DNA from: an uncultured Halorubrum sp.
GTDB taxonomy: Archaea > Halobacteriota > Halobacteria > Halobacteriales > Haloferacaceae
DNA: 42,288 nucleotides
Direction of reading: 5' to 3'
NCBI RefSeq assembly: GCF_937146585.1
Contig: NZ_CAKZRO010000047.1
Span: 1 to 42,288 of the forward strand
Part shown: piece after piece, positions 22,208 to 28,931 of the stretch
Position numbering within the stretch: position 1 is the first letter of the stretch
Layout of the letters: each line of letters opens with the position of its first letter
Made by a program: the position numbers and the translations under genes
The notes under the pieces: model-generated
The model's input: the letters and a program-made list of their open reading frames with translations, nothing else
Database searches by the model: none
What the model was told of the DNA's origin: nothing

Positions 22208-24215
22208 GGCTCACCACCCCCGCGTTGTAGGCGGCGTGCCCGAGCGTCGCCAGCGTCAGGGCCAGCGCGTAGGCGGTCCGCCCGCGACTCGCGCCGACGC
22301 TCGCGAGGCCGGTGGTGACCGCGTGGAGGGCCAGCGGCGCGAAGAACAGCGCGGCCAGCGCGAGCGGCGGCAGCCCGGAGAGGCCGGCCACGTCGCCGAA
22401 GGCGGCCCGGCCGAGGAAGAGGTCGGTGAGCCCGACCGCCTGGACGACCGCGGTGGCCTTCTCCGCGAGGAAGAACCCCGTCCCCGAGGCGAGCCCGACC
22501 GCGAGTGCGACGCGGAGGGTCCCGTCGCCGTCGCCGGCCGCGACGCCGTCGAGCCGTTCGAAGACGCCGCGCTCGAAGCCGGCGTAGAGGCCGACGCTCT
22601 TGGCGACCTCCTCGATGAAGGCGATGGTGACGAGCAGCACCGGGATCGACACGGTCACCGGCAGCGCGAACAGCACCGCGACGGCGAGCAGCTCCGCGAC
22701 GAACACGAACGGGATCGTACAGGCGGTGAGGAACGCCACGCCTCCGAGCGCGCGGAGCCGCCGGCGGTCGAGGGGCGCGCCGCCGGTCGGGACCGGGGAG
22801 AGGCGGACCGCGAGCGCGTCGAGGAACTTCCGCGTCACCGGCTTCTGCGAGAACATGTCCTCCTCGCGGTAGACGCCGAGCCCGAGGCCGAACAGCAGCG
22901 CCGCGCCGACCGCCATCGGCGCGGTCGAGAAGAGCACCTCGCCGGCCGAGACGGCCTCGCCCTGGAGGTCGAAGACGACGAGCGTCAGCGGCGAGACGAG
23001 CGCGACCGGCGTCACGTTCGTGAAGATGGCCGGCACGAACGCGTACGTCGTCAGCAGGACGCTCACCCCGACCGTGACGAAGGTGAGCTCCTTGAACGAC
23101 CGCGCGAACATCGCGCCGACGAACGTCGCGCCGAGGAAGGTCGCGGCGACCGGTGCCACCGCTATCACCGACAGCGCCCCGCCCCCGACCGCGAGCGCGA
23201 TGAGCGTCGTGACGACCGCCGCGGCCGCGGCGTACGGCAGCGTCTTGCCGGCGACGATCTCCGCCGGCGACAGCGGCGTGACGAGTAGCGGCTCCCCCCG
23301 GCGGTTCGTCCGTTCGTCGAGGATCGAGGAGCCGTACGCCTGGATCAGGAAGTTCATCGGCACGAGGAAGACGAAGGCGAGGAGCAGCGAGGTGAACGGG
23401 AACGGCGGCGTGATCGAGCCCGGCGATCCGACCGTGTCGGCGCCGAACGCCGCGCCGCCGATGGAGGGCACCGCGAAGCCGCCGTCGCCGTCCGACCCAT
23501 CGCTGCCGCCCACGGAGCCGACTCCGTCCGTCGTGCTGCCGTCACCGTCGCTTCCGCCCTCCCCGTCGCTTCCGCCGTCGCCGCCGTCGGACCCGCCGCC
23601 GGTCGACCCGTCGGAGTCGCTCGTCTGGTCGCCGTCGCCGCCGAGCGTCGTCCCCTCGTCGAACCCGGTCGTCCGACCGACGTACCGGAGCGTGACGGTG
23701 ACCGGGAACGCGGCCGTCCGGTTCGGTTCGGCGCGCATCAGGCGCTCGTTGTGCGCCTCGACCGCCTCGCGGACCGACGCGGCCGCGGCCTCGCCCTTCT
23801 GGGTGTCGGTCGCGCGGACGACGACCGACTCGACGTCCCCGGGATCGATCGCGCCCCCGTCTTCGGATCCGGGTCGCACCACCGTCACCACGACCGCGTC
23901 TGCGGTGTCGCCGAGCGACGCCCGGCCGGCCGAGACCGCGCGCAGCGACGGCTCCGCCTCGATCGCGTCCGCGTACGGCGAGCCGGGGTCGACGCCGACG
24001 CGGTAGACGTCGCGGTCGACGTCGAGGCCGGCGACGCCGGTCGCCACGCCGACGCCGACGACCCCCCCGGCGACGAGGAGCAGGGCGACCCCCGCGGCGA
24101 GGGTCTTCCGGTCGACGCCGCCGGACGCCCGGGCGGACTCCCACTTCGCGACGCGGAGCACTCGACGGGCGGCGACGGCGATCCGGCGACCGAGGCGGCG
24201 CAGCCGATCGGTCAC
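22200..24215 (-). CDS. ABC-2 permease fused to a PrsW-like intramembrane protease
   Basis: 671 residues in two parts. Residues 1-430 are an ABC-2 permease: a helix near ALLLVAGGVVGVGVATG, an outer domain, a long Gly/Ser/Asp linker (about 195-255), then helices and the ATPase-contact segment ERTNRRGEPLLVTPLSPAEI. Residues about 470-671 are a second membrane domain with the PrsW/glutamic-protease signature: E535, E536 and K539 in EEVAKS, E585 in FFLAEK, H631 in LHAVTTG and H660 in GHAAYN. PrsW proteins cleave membrane proteins; whether this one cleaves a substrate of the transporter is inference. The GTG start overlaps the ATPase stop (GTGA) and follows GGAGGCGA, a good ribosome binding site. 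Confidence 0.85.
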   Translation of the reverse strand: MTDRLRRLGRRIAVAARRVLRVAKWESARASGGVDRKTLAAGVALLLVAGGVVGVGVATGVAGLDVDRDVYRVGVDPGSPYADAIEAEPSLRAVSAGRASLGDTADAVVVTVVRPGSEDGGAIDPGDVESVVVRATDTQKGEAAAASVREAVEAHNERLMRAEPNRTAAFPVTVTLRYVGRTTGFDEGTTLGGDGDQTSDSDGSTGGGSDGGDGGSDGEGGSDGDGSTTDGVGSVGGSDGSDGDGGFAVPSIGGAAFGADTVGSPGSITPPFPFTSLLLAFVFLVPMNFLIQAYGSSILDERTNRRGEPLLVTPLSPAEIVAGKTLPYAAAAAVVTTLIALAVGGGALSVIAVAPVAATFLGATFVGAMFARSFKELTFVTVGVSVLLTTYAFVPAIFTNVTPVALVSPLTLVVFDLQGEAVSAGEVLFSTAPMAVGAALLFGLGLGVYREEDMFSQKPVTRKFLDALAVRLSPVPTGGAPLDRRRLRALGGVAFLTACTIPFVFVAELLAVAVLFALPVTVSIPVLLVTIAFIEEVAKSVGLYAGFERGVFERLDGVAAGDGDGTLRVALAVGLASGTGFFLAEKATAVVQAVGLTDLFLGRAAFGDVAGLSGLPPLALAALFFAPLALHAVTTGLASVGASRGRTAYALALTLATLGHAAYNAGVVSLG

Positions 24216-25249
24216 TCGGTCGCCTCCGTCGCCGTCGCGGCCGCGGTCTCCGCCCCCTCGTCGCCGTCTCCGCCGCCGTCGCTTTCCCGGTCCGCTCCGT
24301 CGTCCTCGTCTCCGTCGGCGTCGTCACCGATGTCGCCGGTGAATCTCCCTGGCATCGGTCGCCCGACGATGTCGAGGAACACGTCTTCGAGGCTCGGCTC
24401 GCGGCTCCGGATGTCGACGACCTCGCCGCCCGCGTCGGCGACCGCCTCGCGGACCGCCGCGACCGCGTCCATGTCCGGGACGGTCGTCCGGTAGCGGTCG
24501 CCGACCTCCGCCGTCGCCGCGTCGAGGTCGGCGAGCGCGAGCGTCGCGGTCGGTTCGACGTCCGTGAACACGCGGTAGGTCGTCTCGCCGTGTCGCTCGC
24601 GGATCCCGTCGACGCTGCCGCGGGCGACGATCCGGCCCTCGTTCATCACCACGACGCGGTCGCAGACCGACTCCACGTGGTAGAGGTTATGCGCGGAGAA
24701 GACGACCGTCTTCCCGGTCTCGCGGAGCTCGCGGGTGAACGCCAGCACGGAGTTGGTCGTCACCGGGTCGAGCCCGGACGCGGGCTCGTCGTACACCAGC
24801 ACGTCCGGGTCGTTGACCAGCGAGCGCGCGATGGCGACCTTGCGTTTCATGCCCTTCGAGACGTCGCCGAGGCGGCGCTCGCGATGGTCGAGTTCGAGCC
24901 GGTCGAGCGCGGCCTCGATCCGCTCGTCGGCCACCTCCCGGGGCACGTCGTAGAGGTCGGCGAAGAAGCGGAGGTACGACAGCGCGGTCATCTCCTCGTA
25001 CAGCGGCGACTCCTCCGGCAGGAACCCGAGGTGCCGGCGCATCTCGGGGTCCGAGGCGTCGAACCCGGCGACGGTCACCTCGCCGTCGGTCGGCTCGACG
25101 AGGCCGGCGATCACCTTGAGCGTCGTCGTCTTTCCGGCCCCGTTCGGACCGACGATCCCGAACACCTCGCCGTCGTCGACGGCGAAGTCGCTGTCGACCA
25201 CGGCCGCGAAGTCGCCGTAGGTCTTCCGCAGCCCCGACACCTCGATCAT
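24212..25249 (-). CDS. ABC-2 type transporter ATP-binding protein
   Basis: 345 residues from ATG at 25249. Walker A GPNGAGKTTT has its lysine at K40; the signature is the variant VSKGMKRKVAIARSL; Walker B is VLVYDEPASGLDP; the switch histidine is in VVFSAHNLYHVE. The C-terminus ends in an acidic, low-complexity tail (after FTGDIGDDADGDEDDG) that is not part of the fold. It powers the two permeases encoded downstream in the same operon. The longer frame beginning MRLAVPRPRRV is rejected because ATG 25249 has a TATA-like box at leaderless distance and starts exactly at the first strand of the ATPase fold. Confidence 0.92.
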   Translation of the reverse strand: MIEVSGLRKTYGDFAAVVDSDFAVDDGEVFGIVGPNGAGKTTTLKVIAGLVEPTDGEVTVAGFDASDPEMRRHLGFLPEESPLYEEMTALSYLRFFADLYDVPREVADERIEAALDRLELDHRERRLGDVSKGMKRKVAIARSLVNDPDVLVYDEPASGLDPVTTNSVLAFTRELRETGKTVVFSAHNLYHVESVCDRVVVMNEGRIVARGSVDGIRERHGETTYRVFTDVEPTATLALADLDAATAEVGDRYRTTVPDMDAVAAVREAVADAGGEVVDIRSREPSLEDVFLDIVGRPMPGRFTGDIGDDADGDEDDGADRESDGGGDGDEGAETAAATATEATE

Positions 25250-25273
25250 GCCTGCGCTTCCGCCGGCTCGCGG

Positions 25274-25280
25274 GTTAAAC
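25274..25280 (-). promoter_or_regulatory. TATA-like box for the ABC-2 operon
   Basis: The minus strand reads GTTTAAC, 25-31 bases before the ATG at 25249. Confidence 0.6.
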
Positions 25281-25402
25281 CCACGCCCGCGGTTATCGGC
25301 CCCGAGAACGCGGCGAGGGCGGGGGACTGCGAGCCGCACGAGCGACCGAGAGAACGCCGCGGGCGACGATCGCCTGGATGTCCGTCCCCGTCGGAAGACT
25401 CG

Positions 25403-25918
25403 TCACTCCGTGTACGGCTTCTCGATGCTCCCGTCGCCGCTGATGTACGCGTTCATCCGGCGCGTCACCCCGTCGAACAGCGTGATGAGCGGCGAGAGGA
25501 CGCGTTCGACGAGCCGGACCGGCGACGCGACGCGCAGCGACCACGTCTCCGCGTTGCCGAGGCCGAACGCCTTCGGGACGATCTCGCCGAAGACGAGGAC
25601 GAGGACGCTCGTACAGAGGGTCGTTACCACGATCGCGGGCCCGGCGGGGAGGTAGCTCGCGATCAGGACGGTCACGACGCTCGAGATGGCGATGTTGACG
25701 ACGTTGTTCCCGACGAGCAGGGTCACGAGGAGGCGGTGCGGGTCGTCGTGGAGCCCTTTCAGGACGGCTCCCCGCGGGTCGCCCGCGTCGGCCTGCCGCT
25801 CGAACCACTCGGCGGGCAGCGAGAAGATCGCGGTCTCGGAGCTGGAGAAGAACGCGCTGAACCCCAGTAATACGATCACCGCCGCCACGCCGACCGCGCC
25901 GAGTGCGACTCCGACCAT
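25403..25918 (-). CDS. DUF21 (CNNM-type) membrane protein lacking CBS domains
   Basis: 171 residues with about four membrane helices: VALGAVGVAAVIVLLGFSAF, LLVTLLVGNNVVNIAISSVV and IVVTTLCTSVLVLVFGEIVP among them. The signatures FFSSSETAIFSLP, LVGNNVVNI and FGEIVPKAFGLGNAE are those of the DUF21/CNNM transmembrane domain found in magnesium transport and hemolysin-C-like proteins. Family members usually continue with a CBS pair and a CorC/HlyC domain (over 400 residues). Here the protein ends soon after the membrane part, so it is a DUF21-only form, either a natural short type or a truncated gene. No CBS-like remnant follows in the next 150 bases. Confidence 0.83.
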   Translation of the reverse strand: MVGVALGAVGVAAVIVLLGFSAFFSSSETAIFSLPAEWFERQADAGDPRGAVLKGLHDDPHRLLVTLLVGNNVVNIAISSVVTVLIASYLPAGPAIVVTTLCTSVLVLVFGEIVPKAFGLGNAETWSLRVASPVRLVERVLSPLITLFDGVTRRMNAYISGDGSIEKPYTE

Positions 25919-25971
25919 GTCGCGTGTCGAGAGAGAACCCCAAAGAGGGTGTCGGAGGGGTCCGGCAGGTG

Positions 25972-25989
25972 CGGCGCATCTGCGCCGCT
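25972..25989. repeat. Perfect short inverted repeat (possible terminator hairpin)
   Basis: GCGGCGCATCTGCGCCGC has 8-base arms around a 2-base loop. It lies downstream of the small acidic gene ending at 26051 and upstream of the DUF21 gene start. It could stop or attenuate transcription between them, though no T-run follows. Confidence 0.4.
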
Positions 25990-26050
25990 CACCGGTCGGC
26001 GGCGAGCGGTGCCGGGGAGTCGCCCGGCGAGAGAAGACGGTCGGCCCGCG

Positions 26051-26170
26051 TTACTCCTCTTCTTCCTCCTCCTCGACCGGTCCTCGTCCTCGTTCCCAGA
26101 CGGCGTCGGCGGAGGTGTCGTTCGGTGCGGTGTGCGAGACGTCTTTCATGGTATCGCGATCGCTTGCCAT
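26051..26170 (-). CDS. Small acidic protein, 39 residues, Glu-rich C-terminus
   Basis: ATG at 26170 opens a 39-residue frame. It begins MASDRDTMKDVSHTAPND, has a core SADAVWERGRGPVE, and ends in seven consecutive glutamates. The WERGRG motif with a charged tail resembles short haloarchaeal proteins of unknown function that I have seen annotated only as hypothetical; this recollection is weak. A TATA-like GTTAATAC lies 27-34 bases upstream, supporting expression. The longer upstream frame with MAVRPSTEEAP crosses this promoter and is not preferred. It could bind a positively charged partner, but nothing shows that. Confidence 0.55.
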   Translation of the reverse strand: MASDRDTMKDVSHTAPNDTSADAVWERGRGPVEEEEEEE

Positions 26171-26196
26171 ATTGACAGCTGGTAGCCCGGACCCCC

Positions 26197-26204
26197 GTAT
26201 TAAC
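26197..26204 (-). promoter_or_regulatory. TATA-like box for the small acidic protein
   Basis: The minus strand reads GTTAATAC, 27-34 bases before the ATG at 26170. Confidence 0.5.
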
Positions 26205-26232
26205 CCTTCGTGGAAAGAGATAATGAGACCTG

Positions 26233-26258
26233 ATACCATATAAGGTATTAATATTCTC
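26233..26258 (+). promoter_or_regulatory. Palindrome overlapping the TATA element of the START-like gene
   Basis: ATACCATATAAGGTAT (26233-26248) is an inverted repeat with 5-base arms, and the flanking T and A also pair. The AT-rich TATTAATATT that follows (26246-26255) is about 26-35 bases before the ATG at 26281. A protein bound to the palindrome would compete with TBP/TFB, so it may be an operator. Confidence 0.5.
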
Positions 26259-26280
26259 TCGCGAGGGGCCTCCTCGGTCG

Positions 26281-26820
26281 ATGGACGAACTGCCAATTAG
26301 GCGGGCTCGGACCGCATCGAACCGCACGAACGTGCGGAGATTCTCGCGGACCGCAGCGATGAGGGTCGCCGGCGTCGGACGACGCTGCGTGGACACCACA
26401 GCCGAGCGCGACGCCCGAACCGCGGTGGTCCGCGAGGGGGCGACGCTCGCGGTCGGTCGCGACGTCGACGCCCCGGCGGAGCGGACGGCGACGGCGCTCC
26501 GCGACACGCAGCGGTGGCCGGAGTGGAGCCCGTCCGTTCGGGGCGTCGAGAGCACCGACCGGTACGTCGAGACCGGGACGACGGGGCGCGTCCGGGTCGC
26601 GTGCCGCTGGGTCCCCTTCCGCGTGACGGCCGCGACGCGGCTCCGCTGGGACTGGCGAGTCGCCGGGGTGCCCGCGACGGGCCATCGCATCGACCGCTAC
26701 CCGGGAGAGTCGGGTCGGTGTCGAGCGGCTATCGAGGTCCCGCTGGTCGCGGCCCCGTACGTCCCCGTCTGTCGGCGGGCGCTCGACCGATTCGCGGCGC
26801 TCGTCGAAGGAGCCGAGTGA
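26281..26820 (+). CDS. SRPBCC/START-like domain protein
   Basis: 179 residues. The region from about residue 50 onward reads as a small-ligand-binding START-like fold: VGRDVDAPAERTATALRDTQ, RWPEWSPSVRGVESTD, GRVRVACRWVPFRVTAAT and a closing C-terminal helix (RRALDRFAALVEG). WPEWSPxVxxVE is characteristic of polyketide-cyclase/SRPBCC proteins that bind lipids or aromatic compounds. The first 48 residues are Arg-rich and unlike the family, so translation might begin later (for example ATG at 26359). The promoter position favours 26281. It converges with the VOC gene. Its ligand is unknown, but a role beside the quinone-type redox genes is conceivable. Confidence 0.72.
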   Translation: MDELPIRRARTASNRTNVRRFSRTAAMRVAGVGRRCVDTTAERDARTAVVREGATLAVGRDVDAPAERTATALRDTQRWPEWSPSVRGVESTDRYVETGTTGRVRVACRWVPFRVTAATRLRWDWRVAGVPATGHRIDRYPGESGRCRAAIEVPLVAAPYVPVCRRALDRFAALVEGAE

Positions 26821-26905
26821 GTCGGGCGACGGGGCCGGCTGAGCACGCCGAGCGCGCGCAGTCGTCCCACCCAGCCCGTCGAGCGCGCGTCGTCGCCCGC
26901 CCGTC

Positions 26906-27388
26906 TCACTCCTCGTGACCGCCCTCGAACGGGTCGATGACCGCGCTGCCCGGCTCCGCCTCGTCGCGGGTGAACCCCGGCCCCCGCGTCGCGAGCTCGA
27001 AGACGAGCCCGTCGGGGTCCGAGAAGTAGACGCTCTTGAAGTAGGTCCGATCTTTCACCTCGGAGACCCGGACGTCGTGGCCCTCGAGGTGCTCCTTCCA
27101 CTCGCGGAGCGTCGCCTCGTCCTCGACGCCGAACGCGAAATGGTGGCTCGCGCCGGGGCCGGGCGTCCCCTGCGAGCGGGGGTACTCGAAGTAGGTGACC
27201 GTGGTCCCGGGCTCGCCCTCCGGGGTCGACGAGAAGTAGTAGTGCGGCGTCCCGGGGTCGTCGTAGTTCTGCGTCCGCTTGACCGTGTGCCAGCCGAGCA
27301 CGTCCTCGTAGAACGACTGGGTCTCGTCCATGTCGGTACAGATGTTCGTGACGTGGTGGAGCCCCGTCGTCGGCGGCGCGTCGGTCAT
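26906..27388 (-). CDS. VOC-fold (glyoxalase/extradiol dioxygenase-like) protein
   Basis: 160 residues, two beta-alpha-beta-beta-beta units. The first begins LHHVTNICTDMDETQSFYED then VLGWHTVKRTQNYDDPG; the second includes SHHFAFGVEDEATLREWKEH and SVYFSDPDGLVFELATRGPG. Candidate metal ligands are the His in LHHVT, a His in SHHFAF and the Glu in VFELAT. The sequence most resembles the ring-cleaving dioxygenase group (MhqO/CatE-like) rather than glyoxalase I. Those are usually about 310 residues, so this is a single-copy short form. It is 180 bases downstream of the DoxX gene on the same strand, recalling the Bacillus catD-catE order. Activity on catechols or quinone-thiol adducts is inferred. 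Confidence 0.83.
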   Translation of the reverse strand: MTDAPPTTGLHHVTNICTDMDETQSFYEDVLGWHTVKRTQNYDDPGTPHYYFSSTPEGEPGTTVTYFEYPRSQGTPGPGASHHFAFGVEDEATLREWKEHLEGHDVRVSEVKDRTYFKSVYFSDPDGLVFELATRGPGFTRDEAEPGSAVIDPFEGGHEE

Positions 27389-27568
27389 GGTGCGTGTGAT
27401 CGGTCGTCGGGAGGGCAGTTAGTCGTACTGGCGACTCCGGGGCCGTCGTGTCGGTGGCCGGGAACAAGGCGCGGCGGTCGCGGAACGGGTCGTTCGGGCG
27501 GTTCGGTCGTTCGATACGGTCAATCGGCTCGGCCGAGGATCGGGACGGTCAGCAGCTTCGGCCGCGGC

Positions 27569-28018
27569 TCAGAACAGGCCCAGCCCGACCGCGTACGGCC
27601 ACGCGGTGCCGCCGACCGCGAGCAGCGCGAGCGCGGCGCCGGCGCCGTAGACGTTCTTCAGGAAGCTCGTCATCTCGTTCTGCTTCTCCTCTGGGTCGTC
27701 CATCGACCAGAAGTCGTGCATCGTCACGGCCGAGACGATGAGGAAGAAGGCGAGCGAGCCCGCGGCGAGGACCGGGAACGCGCCCGCGGCGACGGCGAGG
27801 CCGCCGAGGGCGAGGACGGCCCCGGAGGCGATCACCGAGAACTTCGGCGCGGGGAGGCCCTTGAACTCGGCGTAGCCGGCCATCGTCTCGAGGTCGGTGA
27901 AGTGGTTGAGGCCCATGAACGCGAGCGTCGCGCCGAACAGGATCCGGCCGAGCAGGAAGAGTTCGCCCGCGAGTGGGGTGTCGAACTGGAGCGGTAGCGT
28001 CGCGAATTCAGCTAACAT
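27569..28018 (-). CDS. DoxX family membrane protein
   Basis: 149 residues, four membrane helices: ELFLLGRILFGATLAFMGLN, ASGAVLALGGLAVAAGAFP, VLAAGSLAFFLIVSAVTMH and VYGAGAALALLAVGG. The DoxX features are clear: GRILFGATLAFMGLNHFTD with the helix 1-2 His, and MHDFWSMDDPEEKQNEMTSF after helix 3. DoxX/CatD proteins act at the membrane in quinone, catechol or thiol stress and sometimes with thiosulfate:quinone oxidoreductases. ATG at 28018 (MLAEFATLP) is preferred because the GATAAAT box lies 29-35 bases before it; the frame extends to another ATG at 28048 that overlaps that box. It is divergent from the HxlR regulator with a shared promoter. Confidence 0.87.
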   Translation of the reverse strand: MLAEFATLPLQFDTPLAGELFLLGRILFGATLAFMGLNHFTDLETMAGYAEFKGLPAPKFSVIASGAVLALGGLAVAAGAFPVLAAGSLAFFLIVSAVTMHDFWSMDDPEEKQNEMTSFLKNVYGAGAALALLAVGGTAWPYAVGLGLF

Positions 28019-28045
28019 CGTGTAACCTGCTATACGGGCGTAACC

Positions 28046-28053
28046 CATTTATC
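28046..28053. promoter_or_regulatory. Shared AT-rich core promoter between the DoxX and HxlR genes
   Basis: CATTTATC reads as TTTATC toward the HxlR gene (ATG 28088) and GATAAAT toward the DoxX gene (ATG 28018). One element appears to serve both directions, so both transcripts cannot start freely at the same time. Confidence 0.5.
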
Positions 28054-28070
28054 GCTTCCCGGACAATAGA

Positions 28071-28083
28071 GTTAGTAGGTAAC
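28071..28083. promoter_or_regulatory. Possible HxlR operator
   Basis: GTTAGTAGGTAAC is an inverted repeat (GTTA/TAAC) between the shared promoter and the HxlR start. GTAAC recurs at 28022-28026 and 28040-28044 on the DoxX side. It is a candidate site for autoregulation and joint control. Confidence 0.4.
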
Positions 28084-28087
28084 ACCG

Positions 28088-28507
28088 ATGTCATCACAGG
28101 ACCTTTCCGCGGCGGAGTCGGCGGAGACGGCGGATTCGGGGGCTGAAGCGGCTGGCGAGGCGACGGAGACGGACGCGACGGCGGCGGCGACGACGCCCGA
28201 CACGCCCTGCCCGGTCGTCGACTCGATCGAGCAGATCGGGTCGCAGTGGCGGCTCGTCGTCCTCCACGAGCTGTTGAACGGCGAGTCGCGGTTCAACGAA
28301 CTTAAACGCGAGACCGACGCGAACGCCCGCACGCTCTCGCGCGTCCTCGACGACCTCCAAGAGACCGGGTTCGTCGACCGGCGACTGGAGGAGGACTCGC
28401 CGGTGGCGACGTACTACAGCCTGACCGCCAAGGGCGAGTCGCTCGCCCCCGTCTTCGAGGAGATCGACTCGTGGGCCCACGAGTGGCTCGCCGAGTGCGA
28501 CGCGTAA
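28088..28507 (+). CDS. HxlR family winged-helix transcriptional regulator
   Basis: 139 residues. After an acidic, disordered-looking N-terminus of about 36 residues comes the HxlR core: PCPVVDSIEQIGSQWRLVVL with the family's conserved cysteine at C41, then LHELLNGESRFNELKRETDA, NARTLSRVLDDLQETGFVDR, the recognition helix and wing, and YYSLTAKGESLAPVFEEIDS. In bacterial relatives (YodB, CatR, HypR) the equivalent cysteine is oxidised or alkylated by quinones, diamide or hypochlorite and releases the repressor. C41 makes the same switch plausible here. The divergent DoxX-VOC pair is the obvious target. The start has a TATA-like element 35-40 bases upstream, leaving a leader of roughly 10 bases. 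Confidence 0.9.
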   Translation: MSSQDLSAAESAETADSGAEAAGEATETDATAAATTPDTPCPVVDSIEQIGSQWRLVVLHELLNGESRFNELKRETDANARTLSRVLDDLQETGFVDRRLEEDSPVATYYSLTAKGESLAPVFEEIDSWAHEWLAECDA

Positions 28508-28531
28508 GCGTGTGTTAGCAGGATTGGATTT

Positions 28532-28582
28532 CGTTTATAAATAGACATCCGTTCCCGGGCTGTTTGTTTATAAACTACTAAC
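28532..28582 (+). promoter_or_regulatory. Two TATA-like elements not followed by a gene
   Basis: CGTTTATAAATAG (28532-28544) and the perfect palindrome GTTTATAAAC (28566-28575), followed by CTACTAAC (28575-28582). That octamer is the inverse of GTTAGTAG at the start of the HxlR operator. The sequence that follows is structured but has no open frame with proper codon use, so a promoter here would drive a non-coding transcript. Confidence 0.45.
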
Positions 28583-28607
28583 AGCGAATCGTCGATGTAG
28601 GCATCTA

Positions 28608-28893
28608 AAGCCCCAGTCGCGAGGGCGGCGCACGCTCGCTGCGCTCCTCGGTCGCTCGCGCTGCTCGCTCCCTGCGGTGCTTACGTCGCCTGCGCCGCCC
28701 TCGCGACCGCCCCTTTGAGTCCCGCCCCGTACGGCACCGCAGCCTCACACCTCCCCAGCCTCGTCGGCCGGCCTCCGCTTCGCTCCGGCCCGCCGACTCC
28801 CTCGCGCGTGCTCCTCGCGTCCGTTGGACGCTCGGAGGCACGCGCCACCGCCTCACAAATCGATGAGCGGCGCTGGCAGGCTCATCGGTTTGT
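28608..28893 (+). repeat. Structured GC-rich element with multiple inverted repeats (dispersed repeat or ncRNA candidate)
   Basis: A 17-base perfect inverted repeat pairs 28616-28632 with 28691-28707. The loop between them is rich in GCTCGCTGCGCTC-like runs. Further on, GCGTCCGTTGGACGC (28817-28831) is a hairpin nested in a wider imperfect one. Then 28855-28868 pairs with 28880-28893 over 14 bases, the single mismatch being a permitted G-U pair in RNA. Similar tracts are, as I recall, scattered between genes in many haloarchaeal genomes. The short open frames crossing it are low-complexity and not coding. Confidence 0.5.
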
Positions 28894-28931
28894 AAATCGT
28901 GCCGCCGCGTCGCGCAGCCGCTGCGTCGCTC

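Noticed and set aside
21843..23288. 481-codon plus-strand frame across the ABC-2 genes
   Set aside because: Shadow of two well-supported minus-strand genes; Arg/Glu-rich with no fold signature.
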